NCBI RefSeq assembly: GCF_007830735.1
Contig: NZ_VLLN01000033.1
Coordinates: 1-37,765, forward strand
DNA from: Geobacter argillaceus
GTDB lineage: Bacteria > Desulfobacterota > Desulfuromonadia > Geobacterales > DSM-12255
Direction: 5' to 3'
Length of the DNA stretch: 37,765 bases
Shown: one piece after another, positions 1 through 6,888 of the stretch
Layout of the letters: every line of letters begins with the position of its first letter
Numbering within the stretch: the stretch's first letter is position 1
Notes under the pieces: generated by a model
What the model was told of the DNA's origin: nothing
Seen by the model: the letters and a program-made list of their open reading frames with translations, nothing else
Databases searched by the model: none
Made by a program: the position numbers and the translations under genes

Positions 1-120
1 GTCTACTTTGCCGGGCGGCTTATCAGCAGTGGCCGGCGCCTGAAACTGAGATTCAGCCGCCATGTGAAAGCCCATGCCGAAGCCTTTGGGCAGATCTACC
101 ACCGGCTGGCATACGGCTAG
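1..120 (+). CDS. Transposase C-terminus, probably IS1380 family (partial)
   Basis: Frame 1 is open from the first base to TAG at 118-120 and gives 39 residues. They are basic and hydrophobic in the style of IS1380-family DDE transposase C-termini: an 'AGRLISSGRRLKLRFSR' stretch, then 'IYHRLA' near the end. Only the tail is present, so neither catalytic residues nor family can be confirmed. The next ~220 bases hold no gene and presumably include the right end of the element, but I could not find its terminal inverted repeat without the left end. The family assignment rests on resemblance only. Confidence 0.45.
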   Translation, partial: VYFAGRLISSGRRLKLRFSRHVKAHAEAFGQIYHRLAYG

Positions 121-344
121 CGACGAGGAGCTGGCAAGCCTTGGAGGAATAGGTTTCCGGCAGGAACCCCCTGATATCGCTTGCCCGCGACCCCGGGAAA
201 GACATAGCAAAACGGTTCAGTTGTCAAAAAACAGGGACTACAGGCCAATTTGAGGAGCCGATTTCTTGGGATTCAAGGAGCCGATCCGCCAGGCCCCTCC
301 CACTGGCCCCCAAACCAGCAGATTGAGCAATTCACGTCACGGAT

Positions 345-671
345 TCAGGAGGTCGCTAACCAATTGTCATGCGGGTCGAATTGGATGGAGTATTCGTCTC
401 CCGTCTTGGTGGAAATAATCGCTTTTTTTGTGAGGCCATGTTTACCTTCCTGCACATTGGTGATGTCACCTATGGGAATGGTGAAAAGGATATCGCTGTC
501 ATATGGCGTGGAATTCAGTGCATTCGTTAGAGCGCTATTTGAGCCAACAAATGCCAATTGCTTAGATGTAAGAAATGCGTAACCTGCGTTGACATTTAGA
601 GCGCTCTTGATGTGAGTCGCTCTACCTTCAAGGTGAATTTTTTCGTTGTCTTCTGGGGCAAACTTGCTCAT
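345..671 (-). CDS. Small GRAM/PH-like domain protein
   Basis: This gene encodes 108 residues with no signal peptide or membrane segment. The sequence pattern (an early 'EGRATHIKSALNVNAGYAFLTSKQLAFV' type strand series, split here only by length, then 'ILFTIPIGDITNV' and 'AIISTKTGDEYSIQF') is that of a bacterial GRAM/PH-like beta-sandwich. In such domains a strand reading 'G.LfLTskrlvF' is followed by an 'IPl.dI..V' strand. The start is fixed by a purine-rich ribosome binding site (GAGGAG) about 8 bases before ATG. A sigma70-type promoter lies about 45 bases upstream. The gene is clearly more AT-rich than the leftward block next to it and sits between a transposase tail and an antitoxin-like gene, so it is probably acquired. 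The molecular role is unknown; lipid or protein binding is only a family-level guess. Confidence 0.72.
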   Translation of the reverse strand: MSKFAPEDNEKIHLEGRATHIKSALNVNAGYAFLTSKQLAFVGSNSALTNALNSTPYDSDILFTIPIGDITNVQEGKHGLTKKAIISTKTGDEYSIQFDPHDNWLATS

Positions 672-690
672 TGCTTTCTCCTCTCAGCAA

Positions 691-719
691 AATATTGCGA
701 CTCCGAGCCACACCGTCAA
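691..719 (-). promoter_or_regulatory. Sigma70-type promoter of the GRAM-like gene
   Basis: Read on the minus strand, a -35 TTGACG (714-719) is followed by a 17-base spacer and a -10 AATATT (691-696). The predicted start of transcription, near 685, leaves a short leader with the Shine-Dalgarno just before ATG at 671. The -35 is good and the -10 is weak, which would suit an activated promoter. Confidence 0.5.
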
Positions 720-775
720 ACAGAAATAAGGAGTCTTTCTCTTTCTGTTCAACTCGTTAATCACCTACTTAGGGT

Positions 776-908
776 GGTATCTAATATTAGATGCCAATGA
801 TGCATATAGTATTAGATGCTTTTGCATTTTCGATTGGTCGCTCGGGTATCTATTATTAGATGCTTTCACTTTTTGCCGCTCTTCAGCCCGGCATCCAATA
901 TTATATGC
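776..908. repeat. Four copies of an 18-bp palindrome (operator-like array)
   Basis: Four near-copies of GCATCTAATATTAGATGC, itself a palindrome, lie at about 777-794, 802-819, 846-863 and 891-908. Centres are spaced 25, 44 and 45 bp. Each copy deviates at one to four positions. The array is 60-190 bp upstream of the promoter of the leftward GRAM-like gene. Repeated short palindromes of this size usually are binding sites for a dimeric regulator; no candidate regulator gene is in the window. As RNA they could also form short AU-rich hairpins. Confidence 0.7.
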
Positions 909-1180
909 CGCTCCAGCTCTTTACCCCTAATCTTGCCTTACCGGATGTACCATAGCTTGGCATCGCGGGCAACGCGCAGTGTCACGCCTGCCTTTCTGCC
1001 ATTCCTTCCCGATCACACCTTCTCGACCATCCCCCTGAAACTGCTTCCCATACCTTCAGGAAAACCAAAACCGCTGCGGCAGTCCATCCACTGCCACACG
1101 CGGCTTCTCATATTCCCTTCACGGCTCTTCTCCATCGCTCCCACCAGGCTACTGCACACGAACAGTAAAACCCTCTATAT

Positions 1181-1196
1181 ACCAATTTTCGTGCCA
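1181..1196 (-). promoter_or_regulatory. Possible sigma54 promoter motif, leftward
   Basis: On the minus strand the bases read TGGCACGAAAATTGGT. The -24 element (TGGCAC) is perfect and the spacing to the -12 dinucleotide is right (GG-N10), but that dinucleotide is GG instead of the nearly invariant GC. Three palindromes lie 50-145 bp upstream in the reading direction, where enhancer-binding proteins normally sit. No gene starts within 450 bp downstream, so function is doubtful. Confidence 0.3.
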
Positions 1197-1246
1197 AAAT
1201 TTATTTTAAATAATTCAGGCCAGTTAACCAGTGACGATGTGCCAGG

Positions 1247-1338
1247 TGTAACAAAATGTGATGTCACAAAGTGTTACACTTACGCCGCTAAGGGCTTGTA
1301 CATAGCGGATGTGCAGTCAACTGTAACAAAATGTTGCA
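1247..1338. repeat. Three copies of a 17-bp TGTAACA-AAA-TGTTACA palindrome
   Basis: Copies lie at 1247-1263 (TGTAACAAAATGTGATG), 1262-1278 (TGTCACAAAGTGTTACA) and 1322-1338 (TGTAACAAAATGTTGCA). The first two overlap by two bases and together make a longer imperfect palindrome. The shared architecture is two 7-bp arms around a 3-bp AAA/AAG centre, which is typical of a dimeric DNA-binding protein. They are downstream of the antitoxin-like gene and upstream of the sigma54-like motif. Confidence 0.65.
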
Positions 1339-1390
1339 GCGAGGGGGTGATCAAGGAATTGATGTCGGACTGTCGGGGAGAATTTGATTT

Positions 1391-1531
1391 TTAAGATTTT
1401 ATCACTGCAAGAAGTTTGTCCGCCTCAGCAAAAACAGCATCCATATCAACTCCGACGCCTGCTTCAATTTCCTTCTCCCCTCGGGCAAGCAAGCGCAGAA
1501 TTTCCAATTCATGCTGTGTATGCTTTACCAT
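1391..1531 (-). CDS. 46-aa Phd/YefM antitoxin-like protein (orphan or remnant)
   Basis: I start this at ATG 1531 because AGGAGAGG sits about 8 bases upstream; a longer frame to 1594 lacks such a site. The 46 residues contain 'ILRLLARGEKEIEAG' followed by 'DMDAVFAEADKLL'. This resembles the C-terminal toxin-binding tail of Phd/YefM-type antitoxins, which often carry 'LL..GE.di.aG....ldevf.e'. The N-terminal DNA-binding part of that family is absent. No toxin ORF lies downstream. It could be a solitary small gene that kept its own start signals or the remnant of a toxin-antitoxin pair. Family assignment is by resemblance only. Confidence 0.5.
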   Translation of the reverse strand: MVKHTQHELEILRLLARGEKEIEAGVGVDMDAVFAEADKLLAVIKS

Positions 1532-1611
1532 ACAACGGCCTCTCCTCTTGTAACCGATGACCTCGTGAGGCAACAGACTTAATATTTTCTCCAACGGGTT
1601 TTCATGCCTTC

Positions 1612-1769
1612 GTCGCGTAGCGACAGAATGCCTGTAGCCGGGGAATTTATTCCCCGGTTATTTCGGCAACATGCCACTCCCGTCACGTACGTGACGTAGA
1701 GATATATTGGCAACAGATCCGGGGGATGAATCCCCCGGCTACATGCGAGCGCCCCTAACGGGGCTTCAA
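1612..1769 (+). repeat. Multi-hairpin intergenic repeat, copy A
   Basis: This ~158-bp element is a row of hairpins. It has a short stem (GTCGC-GTA-GCGAC, 1612-1624), CCGGGGAATTTATTCCCCGG (1638-1657), a perfect CGTCACGTACGTGACG palindrome (1681-1696), CCGGGGGATGAATCCCCCGG (1719-1738) and GCCCCTAACGGGGC (1751-1764). A second copy in the opposite orientation is at 18573-18732. It sits just past the 3' end of ubiB, where it may also help end transcription. The class resembles REP/BIME-like repeats, but no REP-associated transposase is in the window. Confidence 0.85.
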
Positions 1770-1848
1770 ATCCGTGCAGCAATCCTCTGACCGGACAACG
1801 CTCACATGTTCCGAGCGCTACAGTGGGGCTTCCCGCCAATCGAAATCA

Positions 1849-3531
1849 TCACAGCCGGCCGGAACGGAGGATGGCGATCACCCAGTAGAGGCCGATGACG
1901 CCGGCGATGGTGTAGCCGAGGAAGGCGAAGGCCGGGAAGCCGAGCATGATCGGCCCCTTGTTGGTCTGCATGACGATGGAGGAGCCGACGATCAGGGCGG
2001 CGATGATCAGGCTGAAGGAGAGACGGTTGATGGACTTGTCCAGTTCCTTGATGAACTGGTCCAGGCCGCGGTGCTCCAGGTCGATCTTGAACTTGTTCCG
2101 GTTGATCCGGTTCAGGATCTCCTTGATGTCCCGCGGCAGGTTCCTGGCCAGGTTGAGGTAGCCCAGCAGGTGGCTGCTCAGATCGCCCAGCATCTGGCGC
2201 GGCGACATCCTATCCTTGATCGCTCCCTCGATAAACGGCCGCAAATGCTGGATCATGTCGAACTCGGGGTCGAGGTTCCGCCCCATCCCCTCCACCGTTA
2301 CCAGCGACTTTGCCAGCAGCATCAGGTCCGGCTGGAACTTGATGTGGTAGACAGTCATGATCTCCAGGAATTCCGCCAGCATCCGCCCCACCTCGATCTC
2401 CTGGAGCGGCAGTTCGTAGTAGCTGTCGATGAATTCCGAGAGGTCCCGGCGCAACCCCCGGGTGTTGAGGCTGTCGGCGATTTCGCCGGAATAGAGCAGG
2501 AGTGAGATCACCTCGTCCACGTCCCTGCGGATGATGGCCAGCAGGATGTCGGTCAGGTAGCTCTTCAGGTGGTTGTCCAGGCGGCCCACCATGCCGTAGT
2601 CCAGGAGGCAGATGACGTTGCCGGGCATGATCAGGACATTGCCGGGGTGGGGATCGCCATGGAAGAAGCCGTGGTTGAGCACCATCTTGAGGAACATGTC
2701 CGAGCCGCGCTTGGCGATGACCCGCCGGTCGAGGCCGGCCTTTTCCAGGGCCGCGAGGTCCGAGACCTTGATGCCGTCGATGTACTCCATGGTCAGCACC
2801 GCCTTGGAGGTGTGCGACCAGTAGACCTTGGGGAAGTAGAGGTGCTGCTCCCCCTTGAAGTTGGCGGCGAACTTCTCGATGGTCCGCCCCTCGCGGGAGA
2901 AGTCCATCTCCCGCCGGATCGTCCGGGAAAACTCCCGCACCAGCCCGACCGGGTCGTAGATCTCGCTGTTGGGGATGTGCCGTTCCGCCAGCACGGCAAT
3001 GACCATCAGGGCATCGATGTCCGTTTCCACCTGCTCGACGATGCGGGGGCGCCTCACCTTGACCACCACCGTTTCGCCCGTCTTCAGCTTGGCCCGGTGC
3101 ACCTGGGCGATGGAGGCGGCGGCGATGGAGACCAGGTTGAACGTGGCAAAGAGTTCCTCGATCGGGGTGCCGAACTCGGCGAGGATCTGTTCCTGCACCT
3201 CTTCGTAGGTGAAGGGGGGGACCATGTCCTGCAGCTTTGCGAACTCGTCGACGAAGTTCTGGGGGATCACGTCCGGACGGGTGGAGAGGATCTGCCCCAG
3301 CTTGACGAAGGTGGGGCCGAGTTCTTCGAGGGCCAGGCGCATCCGCTCCGCCGGTCCCTTGTTGGTGATGGCGGGGGTGGAGCGGCGGAAGAGGCGCCGC
3401 CCCCTGGCCACGAACTCGGAGAGGTTCAGGTACTCAAGCAGGTTGTCGAAACCGTACTTGAACAGTACCCGGATGATCTGCCGGTAGCGCCTGATGCTCC
3501 GGATGTTGCGATTAAGCTGGATCAGGTTCAC
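1849..3531 (-). CDS. ubiB: ABC1/UbiB/AarF-family protein kinase-like protein
   Basis: This is a 560-residue UbiB-family atypical kinase. The KxGQ motif is at residues 77-80 (FVKLGQ, after 'LEELGPT'), followed by an alanine-rich nucleotide loop (AAASIAQVHRA). Then come the catalytic 'HGDPHPGN' and a metal-binding 'LDYG' in place of kinase DFG. The last ~60 residues form two hydrophobic helices (around 'SLIIAALIVGSSIVM' and the C-terminal 'VIGLYWVIAIL'), as in membrane-anchored UbiB. Family members support biosynthesis or trafficking of ubiquinone or other isoprenoid lipids; in a Geobacter-like host menaquinone is the likely lipid, which is inference. The phasin-like gene ends 11 bases upstream, so the two are almost certainly co-transcribed. 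The exact substrate is unknown for this family. Confidence 0.93.
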   Translation of the reverse strand: MNLIQLNRNIRSIRRYRQIIRVLFKYGFDNLLEYLNLSEFVARGRRLFRRSTPAITNKGPAERMRLALEELGPTFVKLGQILSTRPDVIPQNFVDEFAKLQDMVPPFTYEEVQEQILAEFGTPIEELFATFNLVSIAAASIAQVHRAKLKTGETVVVKVRRPRIVEQVETDIDALMVIAVLAERHIPNSEIYDPVGLVREFSRTIRREMDFSREGRTIEKFAANFKGEQHLYFPKVYWSHTSKAVLTMEYIDGIKVSDLAALEKAGLDRRVIAKRGSDMFLKMVLNHGFFHGDPHPGNVLIMPGNVICLLDYGMVGRLDNHLKSYLTDILLAIIRRDVDEVISLLLYSGEIADSLNTRGLRRDLSEFIDSYYELPLQEIEVGRMLAEFLEIMTVYHIKFQPDLMLLAKSLVTVEGMGRNLDPEFDMIQHLRPFIEGAIKDRMSPRQMLGDLSSHLLGYLNLARNLPRDIKEILNRINRNKFKIDLEHRGLDQFIKELDKSINRLSFSLIIAALIVGSSIVMQTNKGPIMLGFPAFAFLGYTIAGVIGLYWVIAILRSGRL

Positions 3532-3541
3532 CGGCGGACCT

Positions 3542-3844
3542 TCAGGCGCTTTCGGACAGACGGCGCTCCAGCGCCTCGACGCGCTTCAGAAGCTGCTCGT
3601 ATTCGTCACGGGGGACCACGCCGACCCGTTCCATGACCCTTTTCACTTCCAGCTCTGCCGCTTCGGCGATCTTTTCCCGGCTGTCCTTGGCAAAGCCCTG
3701 CAGCTTGTCCAGGAACGTTTTCCCCTCTTCCTCGCTCAGCTTGTACTTGTCCTTCAGCTCGGTGATCAGCTCTTCGGCTTTCTTCTGGGAGAGGGCGACC
3801 GCCCCCAGGCCGGTCAGGAAGGCCTTTTCGATGAGTTCCAGCAT
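3542..3844 (-). CDS. Phasin-like small helical protein
   Basis: From ATG 3844, with AGGAGG spaced 6 bases upstream, this gives 100 residues; a longer frame to 3910 has no such site. The sequence starts 'MLELIEKAFLTGLGAVALS' and continues as charged amphipathic helices, ending in a heptad-like 'EYEQLLKRVEALERRL' coiled coil. This is the pattern of phasin/PhaF-like and 'polyhydroxyalkanoate synthesis regulator' proteins. No PHA synthase is nearby. The tight coupling to ubiB is common in this family, so a role in membrane or lipid handling is as plausible as granule binding. Confidence 0.75.
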   Translation of the reverse strand: MLELIEKAFLTGLGAVALSQKKAEELITELKDKYKLSEEEGKTFLDKLQGFAKDSREKIAEAAELEVKRVMERVGVVPRDEYEQLLKRVEALERRLSESA

Positions 3845-4076
3845 GCGCTCCTCCTTGATGGATGTCGGTACTGGCATTAACAGTAACAGGGAATGGCGAA
3901 AAGACAACAAGGGGGCGGGTGGATGGGAGTTTTATCAAGCCTTTTAGGCACTCAGATTGCTCAAAAATAGTCAGATCGTCGCACCCACAGCAAGCTTCGA
4001 GGGAGGCGTAGCAGCGCTACGTCGCACTGAGGAGCTTGCGAGGACGGCGGCGAGATGGCTGGTTTTCAGCAATCGC

Positions 4077-4289
4077 CTAACGCCGGAAGAGCCAGAGCAG
4101 GAGGGAGAGGACGACGGAGATGAGGATGCTGGTGGCCAGCGGGAAGTAGAAGGTGAAGTTGTCCTTCTTGATGAAGATGTCGCCGGGCAGCCTGCCGAGC
4201 CAGGGGATTCGACCGGCCAGGGTGAGGAGGAGGCCGATGGCGGCGATGACGAGACCGATGATGATGAGCGACTTGCCGAGGCCGGGCAT
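4077..4289 (-). CDS. DUF2905 family membrane protein
   Basis: Start at ATG 4289 behind AGGGAGA gives 70 residues, the usual DUF2905 size. It has two hydrophobic helices (about residues 7-25 and 48-66) around the family signature 'GRIPWLGRLPGDI' and 'NFTFYFPLATSI', and ends 'WLFRR'. Function of the family is unknown. It lies between queH and the phasin-like gene in the leftward block, but ~190 bp separates it from queH, mostly filled by a palindromic element. The 230 bp on its 3' side hold only a small hairpin (GTAGCAGCGCTAC) and no gene. Confidence 0.88.
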   Translation of the reverse strand: MPGLGKSLIIIGLVIAAIGLLLTLAGRIPWLGRLPGDIFIKKDNFTFYFPLATSILISVVLSLLLWLFRR

Positions 4290-4313
4290 TTGGTGATTCT
4301 CCCTGAATGGTGA

Positions 4314-4467
4314 GTGAGGCATGGAGGGCCGGTGGAGCAAACTACCCGCGATTCCCGCGGCCGAAGGGCAACAATCGCTGCTGTCGTGTGAGGTCAGCCA
4401 CAGACCTTTCATGTACCTCAAAAGCCAAATCGCGGGTGGTGAGCGGAAGCGGCCCTCCATGCCTCAC
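4314..4467. mobile_element. 154-bp MITE-like element with nested inverted repeats
   Basis: A perfect 18-bp terminal inverted repeat, GTGAGGCATGGAGGGCCG (4314-4331) and its complement (4450-4467), bounds the element. Inside each arm, after exactly 12 bases, is a second perfect inverted repeat, ACCCGCGATT (4344-4353) and AATCGCGGGT (4428-4437). The centre contains a small AGGTC/GACCT stem. Similarity stops abruptly at both outer ends. I see no convincing target duplication and no transposase gene. It lies between queH and the DUF2905 gene. Confidence 0.6.
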
Positions 4468-4482
4468 GAAGTCACGTATTCG

Positions 4483-5016
4483 CTACTTGCCGCCGAGATA
4501 CCGTTCCTTCTCGCTGTAGATGCAGCCGCAGTACTGCTGGCGGTAGAGCCCCAGCTCCTTGGAGAGGCGAATCCCCTCCTGCCAGCCCCGGCGGTAGTCG
4601 TCGTAGTGAAAGGCGACGCCGTGGCGGGCCGCGGCCTGTTCGCCGAGGCGCCTGATGTCGTCGTGTTTCTGGTACCGGCTGTAGAGCAGGGTCGAGGAAA
4701 AGGCGTCGCAGCCGAGCTCCGCAGCCTTGGCTGCCACCGCCTCCAGCCGCGAGAAGTAGCAGTAGCCGCACCGTTCGGCCGGCGTCCCGGCAACGGACCT
4801 CAGGAACTCCTCAAGGTTGTACTCGTCCCGGACGATGAGCGCCAGGCCGGCCTTGTCGGCATATTCCCGGACAGTCTCCAGGCGGCGGCAATACTCCTGG
4901 TACGGGTGGATGTTGTGGTTGTAGAAAAAGGCGGTCACATCAAAGCCCGCTGCCCGGAGGGCATTCACCGGGTAGATGGCGCAGGGGCCGCAGCAGACGT
5001 GGAGGAGTATCTTCAT
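4483..5016 (-). CDS. queH: Epoxyqueuosine reductase QueH
   Basis: The 177-residue protein starts at ATG 5016 ('MKILLHVCCGPC'); upstream residues in the same frame look non-native. It has the QueH (DUF208) cysteine pattern: 'CCGPC' at residues 8-12, 'CGYCYF' mid-protein and 'YCGCIYS' near the C-terminus. QueH reduces epoxyqueuosine to queuosine in tRNA anticodons, using iron-sulfur chemistry without cobalamin, and replaces the non-homologous QueG. The ribosome binding site is weak (AGAGACC). It is 65 bp after hda in the leftward block. Confidence 0.93.
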   Translation of the reverse strand: MKILLHVCCGPCAIYPVNALRAAGFDVTAFFYNHNIHPYQEYCRRLETVREYADKAGLALIVRDEYNLEEFLRSVAGTPAERCGYCYFSRLEAVAAKAAELGCDAFSSTLLYSRYQKHDDIRRLGEQAAARHGVAFHYDDYRRGWQEGIRLSKELGLYRQQYCGCIYSEKERYLGGK

Positions 5017-5081
5017 ACGGTCTCTTTTGTGTTCGGAATGCGTAACCTTACCGCGTAACCGGCGGGAAAACAACCGCTTTG

Positions 5082-5798
5082 TCAGCCAGGGAGTGCCTCT
5101 TTTGCCAGGCGGACCGTGATCTTCCGCTGGGAGGCGAACGCCTGACGGGTGAGGGTTTCCAGGGCCGCGACCAGAGACGGGATGTCCCTCGGGAGATGGA
5201 TCAGCAGGTAGTCGATCACATCGGCCGGGAGGACGATCTGCCTATCCTCGGCCAGCTTTTTCATGATCATCCGCCGGGAGTCGTCGTCGGAGATGTCGAC
5301 CCGCGCCACGAGCCCCCAGAGGAGGCGGGAGATCAGGTGGCCGTCCAGGGCGGTCAGCTCCTTGGGGGGGACCAGGCCGGTGACCACGATCTTCCGGCCG
5401 GCGGAGTAGAAATCGTTGAAGAGCTGCCAGACTTCGGCCTGCAGGTGCGGGTCGGCAGGCAGCCGGTGAATGTCGTCCAGGAGCAGGGCCGGCGCATCCC
5501 GGAACTGTGCGGCCAGGGCCGAGGCCCGCTCCGGTCCTTCGTCCTGACCGTAGAGCCGTTCCAGGTTGCCACAGGAGACGGCCGGGAACTCCTGCTCTCC
5601 TGCCAACTGCTGGCCCACCGCCATCAGCAGGTGGGTCTTGCCGGCGCCTGCCGGACCGTACAGGTAGAGGAGGTTTTCCGACTCGGCCGGGTCGGCGACC
5701 TTGCGGGCGAACTGAAAGGCGGTCCGGTTGCCGGGGCAGACCACGAAGTTGGCGAAGCGGTAGCGGGGATTGAAGGGGAAGTCGAAGGTCAGCTGCAT
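5082..5798 (-). CDS. hda: Hda/DnaA-like AAA+ protein
   Basis: From ATG 5798 this is 238 residues, the size of Hda and lacking the N- and C-terminal domains of full DnaA. It has Walker A 'GPAGAGKTHLL', Walker B 'ALLLDDIH' and a sensor-containing 'LISRLLWGL' region. The N-terminus reads 'MQLTFDFPF', close to the Hda start and to the QLxL(x)F beta-clamp binding motif. Hda with the clamp promotes hydrolysis of DnaA-ATP and limits re-initiation. The gene begins 4 bases after the ruvB stop, so translation is probably coupled. Whether it is a true Hda or another DnaA-domain paralogue cannot be told from sequence. Confidence 0.85.
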   Translation of the reverse strand: MQLTFDFPFNPRYRFANFVVCPGNRTAFQFARKVADPAESENLLYLYGPAGAGKTHLLMAVGQQLAGEQEFPAVSCGNLERLYGQDEGPERASALAAQFRDAPALLLDDIHRLPADPHLQAEVWQLFNDFYSAGRKIVVTGLVPPKELTALDGHLISRLLWGLVARVDISDDDSRRMIMKKLAEDRQIVLPADVIDYLLIHLPRDIPSLVAALETLTRQAFASQRKITVRLAKEALPG

Positions 5799-5802
5799 GG
5801 GC

Positions 5803-6819
5803 TCAGAAAAGGTTCCCCTGGAGTGAGGGGGGAGCGATCCGGTTGAAGTGCCGGTACGCGGCAACAGTGGCCATCCGGCCGCGGGGGGTGCGGTTCAGGA
5901 ACCCCTGCTGGATCAGGAACGGTTCGATGACGTCTTCGATGGTGTCGCTCTCCTCGCAGACCGCGGCCGCCAGGGTGTCAAGCCCGACCGGCCCGCCGCC
6001 GAACTTGTCGATGATAGTGAGCAGGATGGCGCGGTCCATGTTGTCGAACCCCATTTCATCCACTTCCAGGAGCTTCAGCGATTCCTGCACCACCTTCATG
6101 GTGATGGTGCCGTCGCCCAGCACCTGGGCGAAGTCGCGGACCCGGCGCAGGAGCCGATTGGCAATGCGCGGCGTGCTGCGGCTCCGCCGGGCGAGTTCCA
6201 GGGCCGCGTCCCCGGCAATGGCGATCCCGAGAATCCTCGCCGAACGGGAGATGATAAAGGCCAGTTCCTCGTCGGTGTAGAACTCCAACCGGGAGATAAC
6301 GCCAAAGCGGTCCCTGAGAGGCGAGGAGAGGAGCCCTGCCCGGGTGGTCGCCCCCACCAGGGTGAAGCGGGGGATGTCCAGCTTGATCGTCCGGGCGCTC
6401 GGCCCCTGGCCGATGATGATGTCCAGCTGGAAGTCCTCCATGGCCGGGTAGAGGATCTCTTCCACGATATGGGAGAGGCGGTGGATCTCGTCGATGAACA
6501 GCACGTCGTGCGGTTCCAGGTTGGTCAGGATGGCAGCCAGGTCGCCGGGGCGCTCGATCACCGGCCCGGAGGTGGATTTGATGTTGACCCCCATCTCGCA
6601 GGCAATGATGTTGGCCAGGGTCGTCTTGCCCAGCCCCGGCGGGCCGTAGAGAAGGACATGGTCCAGTGCCTCGCCCCGTTTCCGGGCTGCGTCGATAAAC
6701 ACCCGCAGGTTCCCCTTGGCCTTCTCCTGGCCGACGTAGTCGTTCAGGGAGCGGGGGCGCAGCGTCGATTCGATCAGGATGTCGTCGTCGGTGGTCTGTG
6801 GCGCGATGAGTCTGCTCAT
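5803..6819 (-). CDS. ruvB: Holliday junction branch migration helicase RuvB
   Basis: The chosen ATG (6819) gives 338 residues beginning 'MSRLIAP', the standard RuvB length; no strong Shine-Dalgarno is visible. Walker A 'GPPGLGKTT', Walker B 'LFIDEIHRL', the arginine finger region '[15 protein letters not shown]' and the C-terminal winged helix ('[10 protein letters not shown]') are all present. RuvB is the hexameric AAA+ motor that drives RuvA-bound Holliday junctions. ruvA and ruvC are not upstream here: the preceding gene is a diguanylate cyclase. Split ruv loci are known in this group but ruvA/ruvC lie outside the window. Confidence 0.97.
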   Translation of the reverse strand: MSRLIAPQTTDDDILIESTLRPRSLNDYVGQEKAKGNLRVFIDAARKRGEALDHVLLYGPPGLGKTTLANIIACEMGVNIKSTSGPVIERPGDLAAILTNLEPHDVLFIDEIHRLSHIVEEILYPAMEDFQLDIIIGQGPSARTIKLDIPRFTLVGATTRAGLLSSPLRDRFGVISRLEFYTDEELAFIISRSARILGIAIAGDAALELARRSRSTPRIANRLLRRVRDFAQVLGDGTITMKVVQESLKLLEVDEMGFDNMDRAILLTIIDKFGGGPVGLDTLAAAVCEESDTIEDVIEPFLIQQGFLNRTPRGRMATVAAYRHFNRIAPPSLQGNLF

Positions 6820-6888
6820 GGTGTTCTGGTCTGGCTCTTGAAAGATGTCACACGGTATACCAGATGGGGGCAAAGGTCAAATTCTAAG

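Larger units (their letters stand above)
672..1390. other. 719-bp stretch without a credible gene
   Basis: Between the GRAM-like gene and the antitoxin-like gene there is no convincing coding sequence. A 192-codon rightward reading frame (816-1394) has no ribosome binding site, is rich in Ser/Pro/Arg, and runs across both palindrome families, so I leave it out. What the stretch does hold is the GRAM-gene promoter (691-719), the four 18-bp palindromes (777-908), a purine-rich minus strand at 950-1170, a sigma54-like motif (1181-1196) and three 17-bp TGTAACA palindromes (1247-1338). Confidence 0.6.

Noticed and set aside
1181-1196. Functional sigma54 promoter as a firm annotation
   Set aside because: The -12 GC is replaced by GG and no gene follows closely; kept only as a possible motif.
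816-1394. 192-codon rightward open frame across the palindrome region
   Set aside because: No ribosome binding site, low-complexity Ser/Pro/Arg-rich product, and its path through both operator-like arrays argues against coding.
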